Part shown: positions 22,201-32,668 of the stretch, in pieces
Numbering within the stretch: the stretch's first letter is position 1
Layout of the letters: each line of letters starts with the position of its first letter
Assembly (NCBI RefSeq): GCF_910591885.1
Contig: NW_025963555.1
Coordinates: forward strand, 3,286,001 to 3,350,000
Origin: Bombus terrestris
Taxonomy: Eukaryota > Arthropoda > Insecta > Hymenoptera > Apidae
Direction of reading: 5' to 3'
DNA length: 64,000 nt
The notes under the pieces: model-generated
What the model was told of the DNA's origin: nothing
What the model saw: only the letters and a program-made list of their open reading frames with translations
The model's database searches: none
Made by a program: the position numbers and the translations under genes

Positions 22201-25200
22201 TTGTCAGACATTTCGGACATCACATTGCACTGTACGATGTGGAAATAGTACTACTTATGTGAAAGTATTCATAAACTGTATACATTTGTCAGTAGGCAAT
22301 AGGATAAAGACTTCCGGCTCCTCGGGCTGGTGCGAATATTTCAATGTCCCCATGTGCCAAACCGTTGGATTGTGACACACCTCTCCGCGTCCCTCGCTCG
22401 ACGTGCTCGCTCGAAAGCTATAGCCAAACCGAAAACAAATCCCTCTTGCGTTCATTATTCGATATGGTGGCGACATATTGCGAATTTGCGAACGTGTCGG
22501 ATCGGTTGTGAGGTTGGAGAGGATTTTTGCGAGCGAGCGGAGCGAGCGAGCAACGGTCACAATTTCCAAGCTATACATATACCTTATATTGCCTTGCATA
22601 TAATTCGTGTTATTACCTAATTTTGTCAGACATTTCGGACATCACATTGCACTGTACGATGTGGAAATAGTACTACTTATGTGAAACTATTCATAAACTG
22701 TATACATTTGTCAGTAGGCAATAGGATAAAGACTTCCGGCTCCTCGGGCTGGTGCGTATATTTCAATGTCCCCATGTGCCAAACCGTTGGATTGTGACAC
22801 ACCTCTCCGCGTCCCTCGCTCGTCGTGCTCGCTCGAAAGTTATAGCCTAACCGAAATCCAATCCCTCTTGCGTTAGTCATTCGACATGCAGGCGACTTAT
22901 TTCAAATTTGGGAACGTGTCGGATCGGTTGTGAGGTTGGACAGGATTTTTACGAGCGAGCGGAGCGAGCGAGCAACGATCACAATTTCCAAGCTATACAT
23001 ATCCCTTATATTGCCTTGCATATAATTCGTGTTATTACCTAATTTTGTCAGACATTTCGGACATCACATTGCACTGTGGTATGTGGAAATAGTACTATTT
23101 ATGTGAAACTATTCATAAACTGTAAACATTTGTCAGTAGGCAATAGGATAAAGACGTCCGGCTCCTCGGGCTGGTGCGAATACTTCAACGTCAGTATGTG
23201 CCAAACCCTTGGATTGTGACACACATCTCCGCGTCCCTCGCTCGCCGTACTCGCTCGAAAGCTATAGCCTAACCGAAAACCAATCCCTCTTGCGTTCATT
23301 ATTCGAAATGGTGGCGACATATTTCGAATTTGCGAACGTGTCGGATCGGTTGTGAGGTTGGACTAGATTTTTACAAGCGAGCGGAGCGAGCGAGCAACGA
23401 TCACAATTTCCAAGCTATACATATACCTTATATTGCCTTGCATATAATTCGTGTTATTACCTAATTTTGTCAGACATTTCGGACATCACATTGCACTGTA
23501 CGATGTGGAAATAGTACTACTTATGTGAAACTATTCATAAACTGTATACATTTGTCAGTAGGCAATAGGATAAAGACTTCCGACTCCTCGGGCTGGTGCG
23601 AATATTTCAATGTCCCCATGTGCCAAACCGTTGGATTGTGACACACCTCTCCGCGCCCTCGCTCGCCGTGCTCGCTCGAAAGCTATAGCCTAACCGAAAA
23701 CCAATCCCTCTTGCGTTCATTATTCGATATGGTGGCGACATATTTCGAATTTGCGAACCTGTCGGGTCGGTTGTGAGGTTGGACTAGATTTTTACGAGCG
23801 AGCGGAGCGAGCGAGCAACGGTCACAATTTCCAAGCTATACATATTCTTTATATTGCCTTGCATATAATTCGTGTTATTACCTAATTTTGTCAGACATTT
23901 CGGACATCACATTGCACTGTACGATGTGGAAATAGTACTACTTATGTGAAAGTATTCATAAACTGTATACATTTGTCAGTAGGCAATAGGATAAAGACTT
24001 CCGGCTCCTCGGGCTGGTGCGAATATTTCAATGTCCCCATGTGCCAAACCGTTGGATTGTGACACACCTCTCCGCGTCCCTCGCTCGACGTGCTCGCTCG
24101 AAAGCTATAGCCAAACCGAAAACAAATCCCTCTTGCGTTCGTTATTCGATATGGTGGTGACATATTTCGAATTTGCGAACGTGTCGGATCGGTTGTGAGG
24201 TTGGACAAGATTTTTACGAGCGAGCGGAGCGAGCGAGCAACGGTCACAATTTCCAAGCTATACATATACCTTATATTGCCTTGCATATATTTCGTGCAAT
24301 TACCTTATTTTGTCAGCCATTTCGGACATCACATTGCACTGTACGATGTGGAAATATTACTGCTTATGTGAAACTATTCATGAACTGTATACATTTGTCA
24401 GTAGGCAATAGGATAAAGACTTCCGGCTCCTCGGGCTGGTGCGAATATTTCAATGTCCCCATGTGCCAAACCGTTGGATTGTGACACACCTCTCCGCGCC
24501 CTCGCTCGCCGTGCTCGCTCGAAAGCTATAGCCTAACCGAAAACCAATCCCTCTTGCGTTCATTATTCGATATGGTGGCGACATATTGCGAATTTGCGAA
24601 CCTGTCGGGTCGGTTGTGAGGTTGGACTAGATTTTTACGAGCGAGCGGAGCGAGCGAGCAACGGTCACAATTTCCAAGCTATACATATTCCTTATATTGC
24701 CTTGCATATAATTCGTGTTATTACCTAATTTTGTCAGACATTTCGGACATCACATTGCACTGTACGATGTGGAAATAGTACTACTTATATGAAACTATTC
24801 ATAAACTGTATACATTTGTCAGTAGGCAATAGGATAAAGACTTCCGGCTCCTCGGGCTGGTGCGAATATTTCAATGTCCCCATGTGCCAAACCGTTGGAT
24901 TGTGACACACCTCTCCGCGTCCCTCGCTCGACGTGCTCGCTCGAAAGGTATAGCCAAACCGAAAACAAATCCCTCTTGCGTTCGTTATTCGATATGGTGG
25001 TGACATATTTCGAATTTGCGAACGTGTCGGATCGGTTGTGAGGTTGGACAAGATTTTTACGAGCGAGCGGAGCGAGCGAGCAACGGTCACAATTTCCAAG
25101 CTATACATATACCTTATATTGCCTTGCATATATTTCGTGCTATTACCTTATTTTGTCAGCCATTTCGGACATCACATTGCACTGTACGATGTGGAAATAT

Positions 25201-28098
25201 TACTGCTTATGTGAAACTATTCATAAACTGTATACATTTGTCAGTAGGCAATAGGATAACGACTTCCGGCTCCACGGGCTGGTACGAATATTTGAATGTC
25301 CCAATGTGCCAAACCGTTGGACTGTGACACACCTCTCCGCGTCCCTCGCGCACCGTGCTCGCTCGAAAGCTATAGCCTAACCGAAAACCAATCCCTCTTG
25401 CGTTCATTATTCGATATTTTGTGGCGACATATTTCGAATTTGCGAACGTGTCGGATCGGTTGTGAGGTTGGAGAGGATTTTTGCGAGCGAGCGGAGCGAG
25501 CGAGCAACGATCACAATTTCCAAGCTATACATATTCCTAATATTGCCTTGCATATAATTCGTGTTATTACCTAATTTTGTCAGACATTTCGGACATCACA
25601 TTGCACTGTACGATGTGGAAATAGTACTACTTATGTGAAACTATTCATAAAATGTATATATTTGTCAGTAGGCAATAGGATAAAGACTTCCGGCTCCTCT
25701 GGCTGGTGCGAATAGTTGAATGTCCCAATGTGCCAAACCGTTGGATTGTGACACACCTCTCCGCGACCCTCGCTCACCGTGCTCGCTCGAAAGCTATAGC
25801 CTAACCGAAAACCAATCCCTCTTGCGTTCATTATTCGATATGGTGGCGACATATTTCGAATCGGCGAACGTGTCGGATCGGTTGTGAGGTTGGACTAGAT
25901 TTTTACAAGCGAGCGGAGCGAGCGAGCAACGGTCACAATTTCCAAGCTATACATATTCCTTATATTGCCTTGCATATAATTCGTGTTATTACCTAACTTT
26001 GTCAGACATTTCGGACATCACATTGCACTGTACGATGTGGAAATAGTACTACTTATGTGAAACTATTCATAAACTGTATACATTTGTCAGTAGGCAATAG
26101 GATAAAGACTTCCGGCGCCACGGGCTGGTGCGAATATTTGAATGTCCCAATGTGCCAAACCGTTGGATTGTGACACACCTCTCCGCGTCCCTCGCTCGTC
26201 GTGCTCGCTCGAAAGTTATAGCCTAACCGAAAACCAATCCCTCTTGCGTTAGTCATTCGACATGGAGGCGACTTATTTCAAATTTGGGAACGTGTCGGAT
26301 CGGTTGTGATGTTGGACAGGATTTTTACGAGCGAGCGGAGCGAGCGAGCAACGATCACAATTTCTAAGCTATACATATCCCTTATATTGCCTTGCATATA
26401 ATTCGTGTTATTACCTAATTTTGTCAGACATTTCGGACATCACATTGCACTGTGGTATGTGGAAATAGTACTATTTATGTGAAACTATTCATAAACTGTA
26501 AACATTTGTCAGTAGGCAATAGGATAAAGACTTCCGGCTCCTCGGGCTGGTGCGAATACTTCAACGTCAGTATGTGCCAAACCCTTGGATTGTGACACAC
26601 ATCTCCGCGTCCCTCGCTCGCCGTACTCGCTCGAAAGCTATAGCCTAACCGAAAACCAATCCCTCTTGCGTTCATTATTCGATATGGTGGCGACATATTT
26701 CGAATTTGCGAACGTGTCGGATCGGTTGTGAGGTTGGACTAGATTTTTACAAGCGAGCGGAGCGAGCGAGCAACGATCACAATTTGCAAGCTATACATTT
26801 ACCTTATATTGCCTTGCATATAATTCGTGTTATTACCTAATTTTGTCAGACATTTCGGACATCACATTGCACTGTACGATGTGGAAATAGTACTACTTAT
26901 GTGAAACTATTCATGAACTGTATACATTTGTCAGTAGGCAATAGGATAAAGACTTCCGGCTCCTCGGGCTGGTGCGAATATTTCAATGTCCCCATGTGCC
27001 AAACCGTTGGATTGTGACACACCTCTCCGCGCCCTCGCTCGCCGTGCTCGCTCGAAAGCTATAGCCTAACCGAAAACCAATCCCTCTTGCGTTCATTATT
27101 CGATATGGTGGCGACATATTGCGAATTTGCGAACCTGTCGGGTCGGTTGTGAGGTTGGACTAGATTTTTACGAGCGAGCGGAGCGAGCGAGCAACGGTCA
27201 CAATTTCCAAGCTATACATATTCCTTATATTGCCTTGCATATAATTCGTGTTATTACCTAATTTTGTCAGACATTTCGGACATCACATTGCACTGTACGA
27301 TGTGGAAATAGTACTACTTATGTGAAACTATTCATAAACTGTATACATTTGTCAGTAGGCAATAGGATAAAGACTTCCGGCTCCTCGGGCTGGTGCGAAT
27401 ATTTCAATGTCCCCATGTGCCAAACCGTTGGATTGTGACACACCTCTCCGCGTCCCTCGCTCGACGTGCTCGCTCGAAAGGTATAGCCAAACCGAAAACA
27501 AATCCCTCTTGCGTTCGTTATTCGATATGGTGGTGACATATTTCGAATTTGCGAACGTGTCGGATCGGTTGTGAGGTTGGACAAGATTTTTACGAGCGAG
27601 CGGAGCGAGCGAGCAACGGTCACAATTTCCAAGCTATACATATACCTTATATTGCCTTGCATATATTTCGTGCTATTACCTTATTTTGTCAGCCATTTCG
27701 GACATCACATTGCACTGTACGATGTGGAAATATTACTGCTTATGTGAAACTATTCATAAACTGTATACATTTGTCAGTAGGCAATAGGATAACGACTTCC
27801 GGCTCCACGGGCTGGTACGAATATTTGAATGTCCCAATGTGCCAAACCGTTGGACTGTGACACACCTCTCCGCGTCCCTCGCGCACCGTGCTCGCTCGAA
27901 AGCTATAGCCTAACCGAAAACCAATCCCTCTTGCGTTCATTATTCGATATTTTGTGGCGACATATTTCGAATTTGCGAACGTGTCGGATCGGTTGTGAGG
28001 TTGGACAGGATTTTGACGAGCGAGCGAAGCGAGCGAGCAACGATCACAATTTCCAAGCTATACATATCCCTTATATTGCCTTGCATATAATTCGGGTT

Positions 28099-28103
28099 AT
28101 TAC
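28099..28103. repeat. Target-site duplication, left side of copy 3 (ATTAC)
   Basis: Same bases and monomer position as for copies 1 and 2; the partner is at 32664-32668. Confidence 0.9.
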
Positions 28104-28348
28104 TGAAAAGATATAGAATGGATTCGGAAATACAAATAATTCCCTTTATTTAGCACACAACTGTTATACATATATCTTATACTCTTAAGACCTCAAAATC
28201 CTACTCGCACGCACGCCTGTTGTCAACCGACTCTTCCAGATGCTTCTAACGACTGGCTCTTGTCTTTTGTCTCAACCAAGACCCGGACGTCCTCTGACGC
28301 TTACACACACATTCACATGTACAGTGTAAATGTATCATATTCCCAACA
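28104..28348 (-). repeat. 3' LTR of copy 3 (245 bp)
   Basis: Same TG...CA ends and length as the others. The sense-strand purine tract AAGGAGGCG adjoins it at 28357-28349. Confidence 0.95.
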
Positions 28349-28443
28349 CGCCTCCTTACATTTATACTGTACACTTAATCGTATTTACATGCTTTGACGA
28401 ATTACGTAACAGAAACTTTAACACTTATTTATTTACATTTCTC

Positions 28444-28671
28444 TTAGTTTACATTCATCCATGACCTAAACCTTTCGAATTTCTCTCTACACAGTGCCTT
28501 CGTAAAAATATCCGCAGTATTTTCGTCTGTACTTACTTTAAGTATGTTTATCTTGTTCTCCTTTAAGCACTCGTGAACATAGTGGTAATGAACTTCAATG
28601 TGTTTAGAATTTTTTGTAAAATTTCCGTGCTTTGCTATACTTATCACTCCAGAGTTATCCTCATAAATTTT
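28444..28671 (-). pseudogene. C-terminal RNase H tail of copy 3 pol, out of frame
   Basis: The same shifted-frame tail as in copies 1 and 2, beginning with the YEDN segment and ending with ADIFTKAL and a stop. It would rejoin the main frame only by a one-base slip at 28668-28671. The sequence there is not a standard slippery site in the right phase, so I read it as an inherited indel. Confidence 0.8.
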
Positions 28672-31600
28672 ACAGGGTTATCGTCTAGATTTACATTGAA
28701 GATTTTCATAATTTCCCTAATAGACATTAATTCACTCACCGCTTCCGATAGAGCTACATACTCTGCATACGTCGAGGCTTTTGTCACACACCTTTGTTTT
28801 TTAGACTTCCAACCAATTACATTTCCATTCCTCTTATAATCTAATCTTAAATCTCTAGTCCGGTACAAATATTTCAATATTCGCAAAGCATATTTAAAAT
28901 GTGTCTCATTACAACAATCTTGAAATCTACTCATATAATTCACACTATAACTTATATCGGGTCTGGTATTTACACTAATATACAACAATGCGCCAATTAA
29001 ATTTTTGTATCCAATATCCTCTCTATTTATCTCAGCTTTTTCAATTTTTAAGTTGGTCTCCATAGGTGTACAGTACAATTTGCTATTTTGTAACTTATAT
29101 TTGTTTGCTAATAATTCAATGTATTTCTTTTGGCTTAATCTCATTTCATTTTTGAAATAATCATACTCTATATTTATTCCAAGATATTCTTTGACTTCAC
29201 CTAAATCTTTCATTTCAAATCTATTAGTTAATAGCTTCTTTACATTTTGTATCTTCCTTTTGTTTTTACTACAAATTAGCAAATCGTCTACATATATTAA
29301 CAAATAAGCAACATTTTCTCCCTCTCCATGTGTATATAGGCACAACTCTATGTTATTCTTTTTAAAACCTAATCTCGTCACATACTTATCAAAACACTCA
29401 TACCAGTCCCTTGGACTTTCTTTTAACCCATACAGCGCTTTCGATAGTTTACAAACTCTATTCGTTCCGTCCGCATATCCCTTTGGTTGATTTACATATA
29501 CCTCCGAGGTTACTTCACCATTTAAAAAGGCAGTTTCTACATCCATTTGCTCAATAATTAATCCATTTTGACAACAATATGATAGCAATATCTTAAAGGT
29601 CTGATTACTCGCTACTGGGGAGTATATGTCATCAGCTACGTTTCTTTGTTGGAATCCTCTTACCACTAATCTAGCCTTATACCTGTCATCGGATTTTCTC
29701 GTGTAAACCCATTTTACATCTAATACGTCTTTGCCTTTTACCCTTTCTACCAATTTCCAAGTTTTATTCTTATAAAGACATTCTATTTCCTTATCCATAG
29801 CTTGTTTCCAATCTTCACTATCTTCGCAACAAATCGCCTCCTCAAATGTACAAGGGATATCTACTCTACAATAATTTGCATGGATTTCACTAATGTTTTC
29901 CTTTTCTGGATATCTTACTGGAGTTCTCTTATTACGTGTAGATCTTCTAGGGATGTTTAAGCTTTCAAGACTGTTATCATTTTCATCTTCCCTACTTTCT
30001 AACTCTTCCTTATTCATGTTTACCAATAAATCATTATCCTCAATGTCATCGTTATCTTTATGGAATGAATTTTCCACAAAGCCGATACATTTTGTGTCTG
30101 TTCCTATGACCTCTACATGTCTCGCTATTGTTATTTTCCCACCTAATAAGACTCTGTAACCTACTTCACTATATCCTAACAAAATTCCCATATCTGCCTT
30201 CTTATCCCATTTAGAAACTCTTTTTTGTTCTGGTCTTCTTACAAAAACTTTACTTCCATATAAATGTAGATTTTCAACGCTTGGTTTTCTCCCGAAGAAT
30301 ATTTCAAAAGGTGTCTTTCTCTCTATAGTATTTGCCAGTATTCGATTTTTCAAATATACCGCTGTACAAACTATTTCCGGCCAGTACCTTTTATGTACTT
30401 TCGCTTCCGCTAACAAGCAACGCGCCATGTCCATAACTGTTCTATTATACCTTTCCGCAGTTCCGTTTAATTCATGTACGTAGGTTGGGCAATTATTTAT
30501 TCTGATACCTTTATCCCTAGCAAATTTATAAATTCGATTATTCAAATACTCTTTTCCATTATCACATCTCAATATTTTTAACTTCTTGCCCGTTAAATTC
30601 TCGGCTTCATTTACAAACTGTACGAAACAATCAAAAACCTCACCCTTTGATTTTATACAATAAATTCTAGCTATTTTGCTATAATCATCGATAAATGAGA
30701 TGAAATATTTCTCTTCATTGAATCCGGTAGTCTTAAAGGGACCGCACACGTCCGTATGAATAATTTCCATTATCTCCCTAGCCTTGGTTCGATTATTTTT
30801 GAATGGTAAATTGTGCATTTTACTTTCTATACACACCCTACATTTCAAAAATTCCTTCTCAAATTCATTCGGTATACCAGTAACTAGCTGCTCTTTACCC
30901 AAAATATTTAAATATTTAAAATTTACGTGTCCTAACATCCTATGCCATCTTTCCTTTTTACTCATACCACTACGTTCGGCGCTGTTTGCTAAGTGCTCCT
31001 TCCCTTTCAATATACTTTTCATTCTATATGTTCCCTTTTCTTTAACCGCTACCGCTGTAAGCTTATTGTCCTCATCTATTACTTTTGCAATATTTCCTTT
31101 TGAAATAACCGTATTCTTATTATCTGTTAACTTGCCTAAACTAATCAAGTTTGCGGACATTTCTTTCGCGTAAAAAACATTATTCATATTTATTTCATTT
31201 TGCTTTCCAAATGCTTCAAAATAACTTATAACATTCCCTACTTTTGTTGCCTTTATCGATCTATTATCGCCTAAATATATATTTACCGGTTCTTTAAGGT
31301 CAATAGATTTATCGAAATAATTTACGTTGTTAATTATGTGATCTGTGCAACCGCTATCTAATAGCCACATTACTTCATTATTACTTATCTCGTTCGCCTC
31401 GCCACTGTGTGCTGCGTGCGCCGTTGCTATCCATATGCCTGATCTTGAGTTACCATGCTCGCTCCTGCCGGTTGTTAATTGACGATGGAAATTTCCACGT
31501 CCCCTGCTCGTATTTCCTTTGTTTCCTCTTCCTCTGCTGCGACCACGTGTTGACCCACGCCAAAAACTGTTACTGCTTCCCGCTTCGACGCCATTTTGAC

Positions 31601-32243
31601 ACTCTCTCGCAAAATGTCCTACTCTTCCACATCTGAAGCATCCTTCCTTTTTTGCAGAAAAGGCGTTGGTTTGCATTTCTCCTCGATTGGACTTATTTTT
31701 CTTCTCCGCTATTTCAATTTTATTTTTTACATACGCTACCGTTTGATTTTCTGCTTTCAATGCATCTACTATATCCGCTATGTAGGTGTATTCTTCGGGT
31801 AACGTATTCAGCATGTAATTTAGTTTTTCCCTCTCACTCACTTGTGCACCCGCACATTTTAATTCGTTTATTAATTTTTCGAAATCACTAAAAAACGATG
31901 CTGAATCAGTGTAGTTCTCAAGTCTTATCTTTTCCAATCTCCTTCTGCATACGATCTGTAGTGCCGTCGACTCTTTCAAGTACATTTCATCAAACTTTTT
32001 TACTATCTCATACGCCGTTTTTTCTTCTCTAATATATTCCAATTGTCTATTTGTGACGGCACTATAAATTATATTTATTGCCTTCAAATCCTTTTTGTCC
32101 CAGTCTTCATTGTCTGTTTCTGTCTTCACCCTAGTTGTGACAATCTCGCATTCTTTATATCTGAGAAACATCGTTATTCTTTGCTTCCACATACCGTAAT
32201 CCTCACCATCGAAAGTAGGTATCATGATTTCCGATCTCTCCAT
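28644..32243 (-). CDS. Copia-type Gag-Pol polyprotein, copy 3 (1199 codons, RNase H defective)
   Basis: One uninterrupted frame from MERSEIMIPTF. Gag spans roughly residues 1-220, with a CX2CX4HX4C zinc knuckle (C202, C205, H210, C215) followed by RG-rich basic sequence. The aspartic protease has D296-S-G. Integrase has a zinc finger (H434, H439, C468, C471) and a D498, D561, E597 triad with 35 residues between the last two. Reverse transcriptase spans roughly 800-1045, with QMDVETAFLNG (D901) and YVDD (984-987). RNase H begins near 1090 but is damaged: KRNG (1137-1140) runs straight into NVIGWKSKKQ, missing the usual stretch with the first catalytic Asp. The usual TEAEY reads TYAEY, and the frame ends at residue 1199 before the last motif. 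Met replaces Leu at residue 1061 relative to copies 1 and 2. Gag, protease, integrase and RT motifs look intact, so it might act in trans. Confidence 0.9.
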   Translation of the reverse strand: MERSEIMIPTFDGEDYGMWKQRITMFLRYKECEIVTTRVKTETDNEDWDKKDLKAINIIYSAVTNRQLEYIREEKTAYEIVKKFDEMYLKESTALQIVCRRRLEKIRLENYTDSASFFSDFEKLINELKCAGAQVSEREKLNYMLNTLPEEYTYIADIVDALKAENQTVAYVKNKIEIAEKKNKSNRGEMQTNAFSAKKEGCFRCGRVGHFARECQNGVEAGSSNSFWRGSTRGRSRGRGNKGNTSRGRGNFHRQLTTGRSEHGNSRSGIWIATAHAAHSGEANEISNNEVMWLLDSGCTDHIINNVNYFDKSIDLKEPVNIYLGDNRSIKATKVGNVISYFEAFGKQNEINMNNVFYAKEMSANLISLGKLTDNKNTVISKGNIAKVIDEDNKLTAVAVKEKGTYRMKSILKGKEHLANSAERSGMSKKERWHRMLGHVNFKYLNILGKEQLVTGIPNEFEKEFLKCRVCIESKMHNLPFKNNRTKAREIMEIIHTDVCGPFKTTGFNEEKYFISFIDDYSKIARIYCIKSKGEVFDCFVQFVNEAENLTGKKLKILRCDNGKEYLNNRIYKFARDKGIRINNCPTYVHELNGTAERYNRTVMDMARCLLAEAKVHKRYWPEIVCTAVYLKNRILANTIERKTPFEIFFGRKPSVENLHLYGSKVFVRRPEQKRVSKWDKKADMGILLGYSEVGYRVLLGGKITIARHVEVIGTDTKCIGFVENSFHKDNDDIEDNDLLVNMNKEELESREDENDNSLESLNIPRRSTRNKRTPVRYPEKENISEIHANYCRVDIPCTFEEAICCEDSEDWKQAMDKEIECLYKNKTWKLVERVKGKDVLDVKWVYTRKSDDRYKARLVVRGFQQRNVADDIYSPVASNQTFKILLSYCCQNGLIIEQMDVETAFLNGEVTSEVYVNQPKGYADGTNRVCKLSKALYGLKESPRDWYECFDKYVTRLGFKKNNIELCLYTHGEGENVAYLLIYVDDLLICSKNKRKIQNVKKLLTNRFEMKDLGEVKEYLGINIEYDYFKNEMRLSQKKYIELLANKYKLQNSKLYCTPMETNLKIEKAEINREDIGYKNLIGALLYISVNTRPDISYSVNYMSRFQDCCNETHFKYALRILKYLYRTRDLRLDYKRNGNVIGWKSKKQRCVTKASTYAEYVALSEAVSELMSIREIMKIFNVNLDDNPVKFMRITLE

Positions 32244-32407
32244 TTTAAATGATTCCTTATCTCTTACTCAAGCGTTCCTACGTGCTCGAAGTGTATTTTT
32301 CCTCTTTGTAACCTTTGAACGTTTCTTTCCTTACTGAGAACTCACTCGAACTAACTCGCAATATTGAAAAACAGGCACTAAAATAACTTGCAAAATTATG
32401 AACCACG

Positions 32408-32418
32408 CTCTGCTACCA
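32408..32418 (-). promoter_or_regulatory. Primer-binding site of copy 3 (3' end of initiator tRNA-Met)
   Basis: TGGTAGCAGAG on the sense strand, directly adjoining the 5' LTR. Confidence 0.8.
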
Positions 32419-32663
32419 TGAAAAGATATAGAATGGATTCGGAAATACAAATAATTCCCTTTATTTAGCACACAACTGTTATACATATATCTTATACTCT
32501 TAAGACCTCAAAATCCTACTCGCACGCACGCCTGTTGTCAACCGACTCTTCCAGATGCTTCTAACGACTGGCTCTTGTCTTTTGTCTCAACCAAGACCCG
32601 GACGTCCTCTGACGCTTACACACACATTCACATGTACAGTGTAAATGTATCATATTCCCAACA
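32419..32663 (-). repeat. 5' LTR of copy 3 (245 bp)
   Basis: Promoter LTR with TATAAG at 32496-32491 and AATAAA at 32465-32460 on the sense strand. Identical by eye to the 3' LTR of this copy. Confidence 0.95.
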
Positions 32664-32668
32664 ATTAC
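32664..32668. repeat. Target-site duplication, right side of copy 3 (ATTAC)
   Basis: Direct repeat of 28099-28103; the satellite monomer resumes here. Confidence 0.9.

Larger units (their letters stand above)
19245..28103. repeat. 422-bp satellite array, segment 3 (21 monomers)
   Basis: 8859 bp, or 21 monomers plus the target duplication. Compared with the right flank of copies 1 and 3 it lacks two monomers: the type at 10523-10828 is followed here directly by the one that follows 11672 there. A four-monomer block repeats within it: the GTATATTTCAATGTCCCC type at about 20997 recurs at 22677, and the AATACTTCAACGTCAGTATG type at 21419 recurs at 23099 (both 1680 bp) and at 26475 (eight monomers on). 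A 7-bp deletion lies near 21896. No gene is seen. Confidence 0.95.
28104..32663 (-). mobile_element. Ty1/copia LTR retrotransposon, copy 3 (4560 bp, least damaged)
   Basis: This copy lacks the private frameshifts of copies 1 and 2, so 4560 bp is probably the length at insertion. In sense order: 5' LTR 32663-32419, primer site 32418-32408, leader, Gag-Pol start at 32243, purine tract 28357-28349, 3' LTR 28348-28104. It still carries the shared RNase H deletion and the terminal one-base frameshift. It begins 13421 bp after copy 2. Confidence 0.95.

Noticed and set aside
28666..28672. Programmed -1 frameshift joining the main pol frame to its C-terminal tail.
   Set aside because: The break is conserved in all copies, but the local bases (GTA AAA TTT ATG) do not form a slippery heptamer in the correct phase. 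Common descent explains the conservation.
5459..32663. Three independent site-specific insertions guided by the integrase to ATTAC in the satellite.
   Set aside because: Shared rare variants in both flanks and shared pol lesions fit one insertion followed by duplication.
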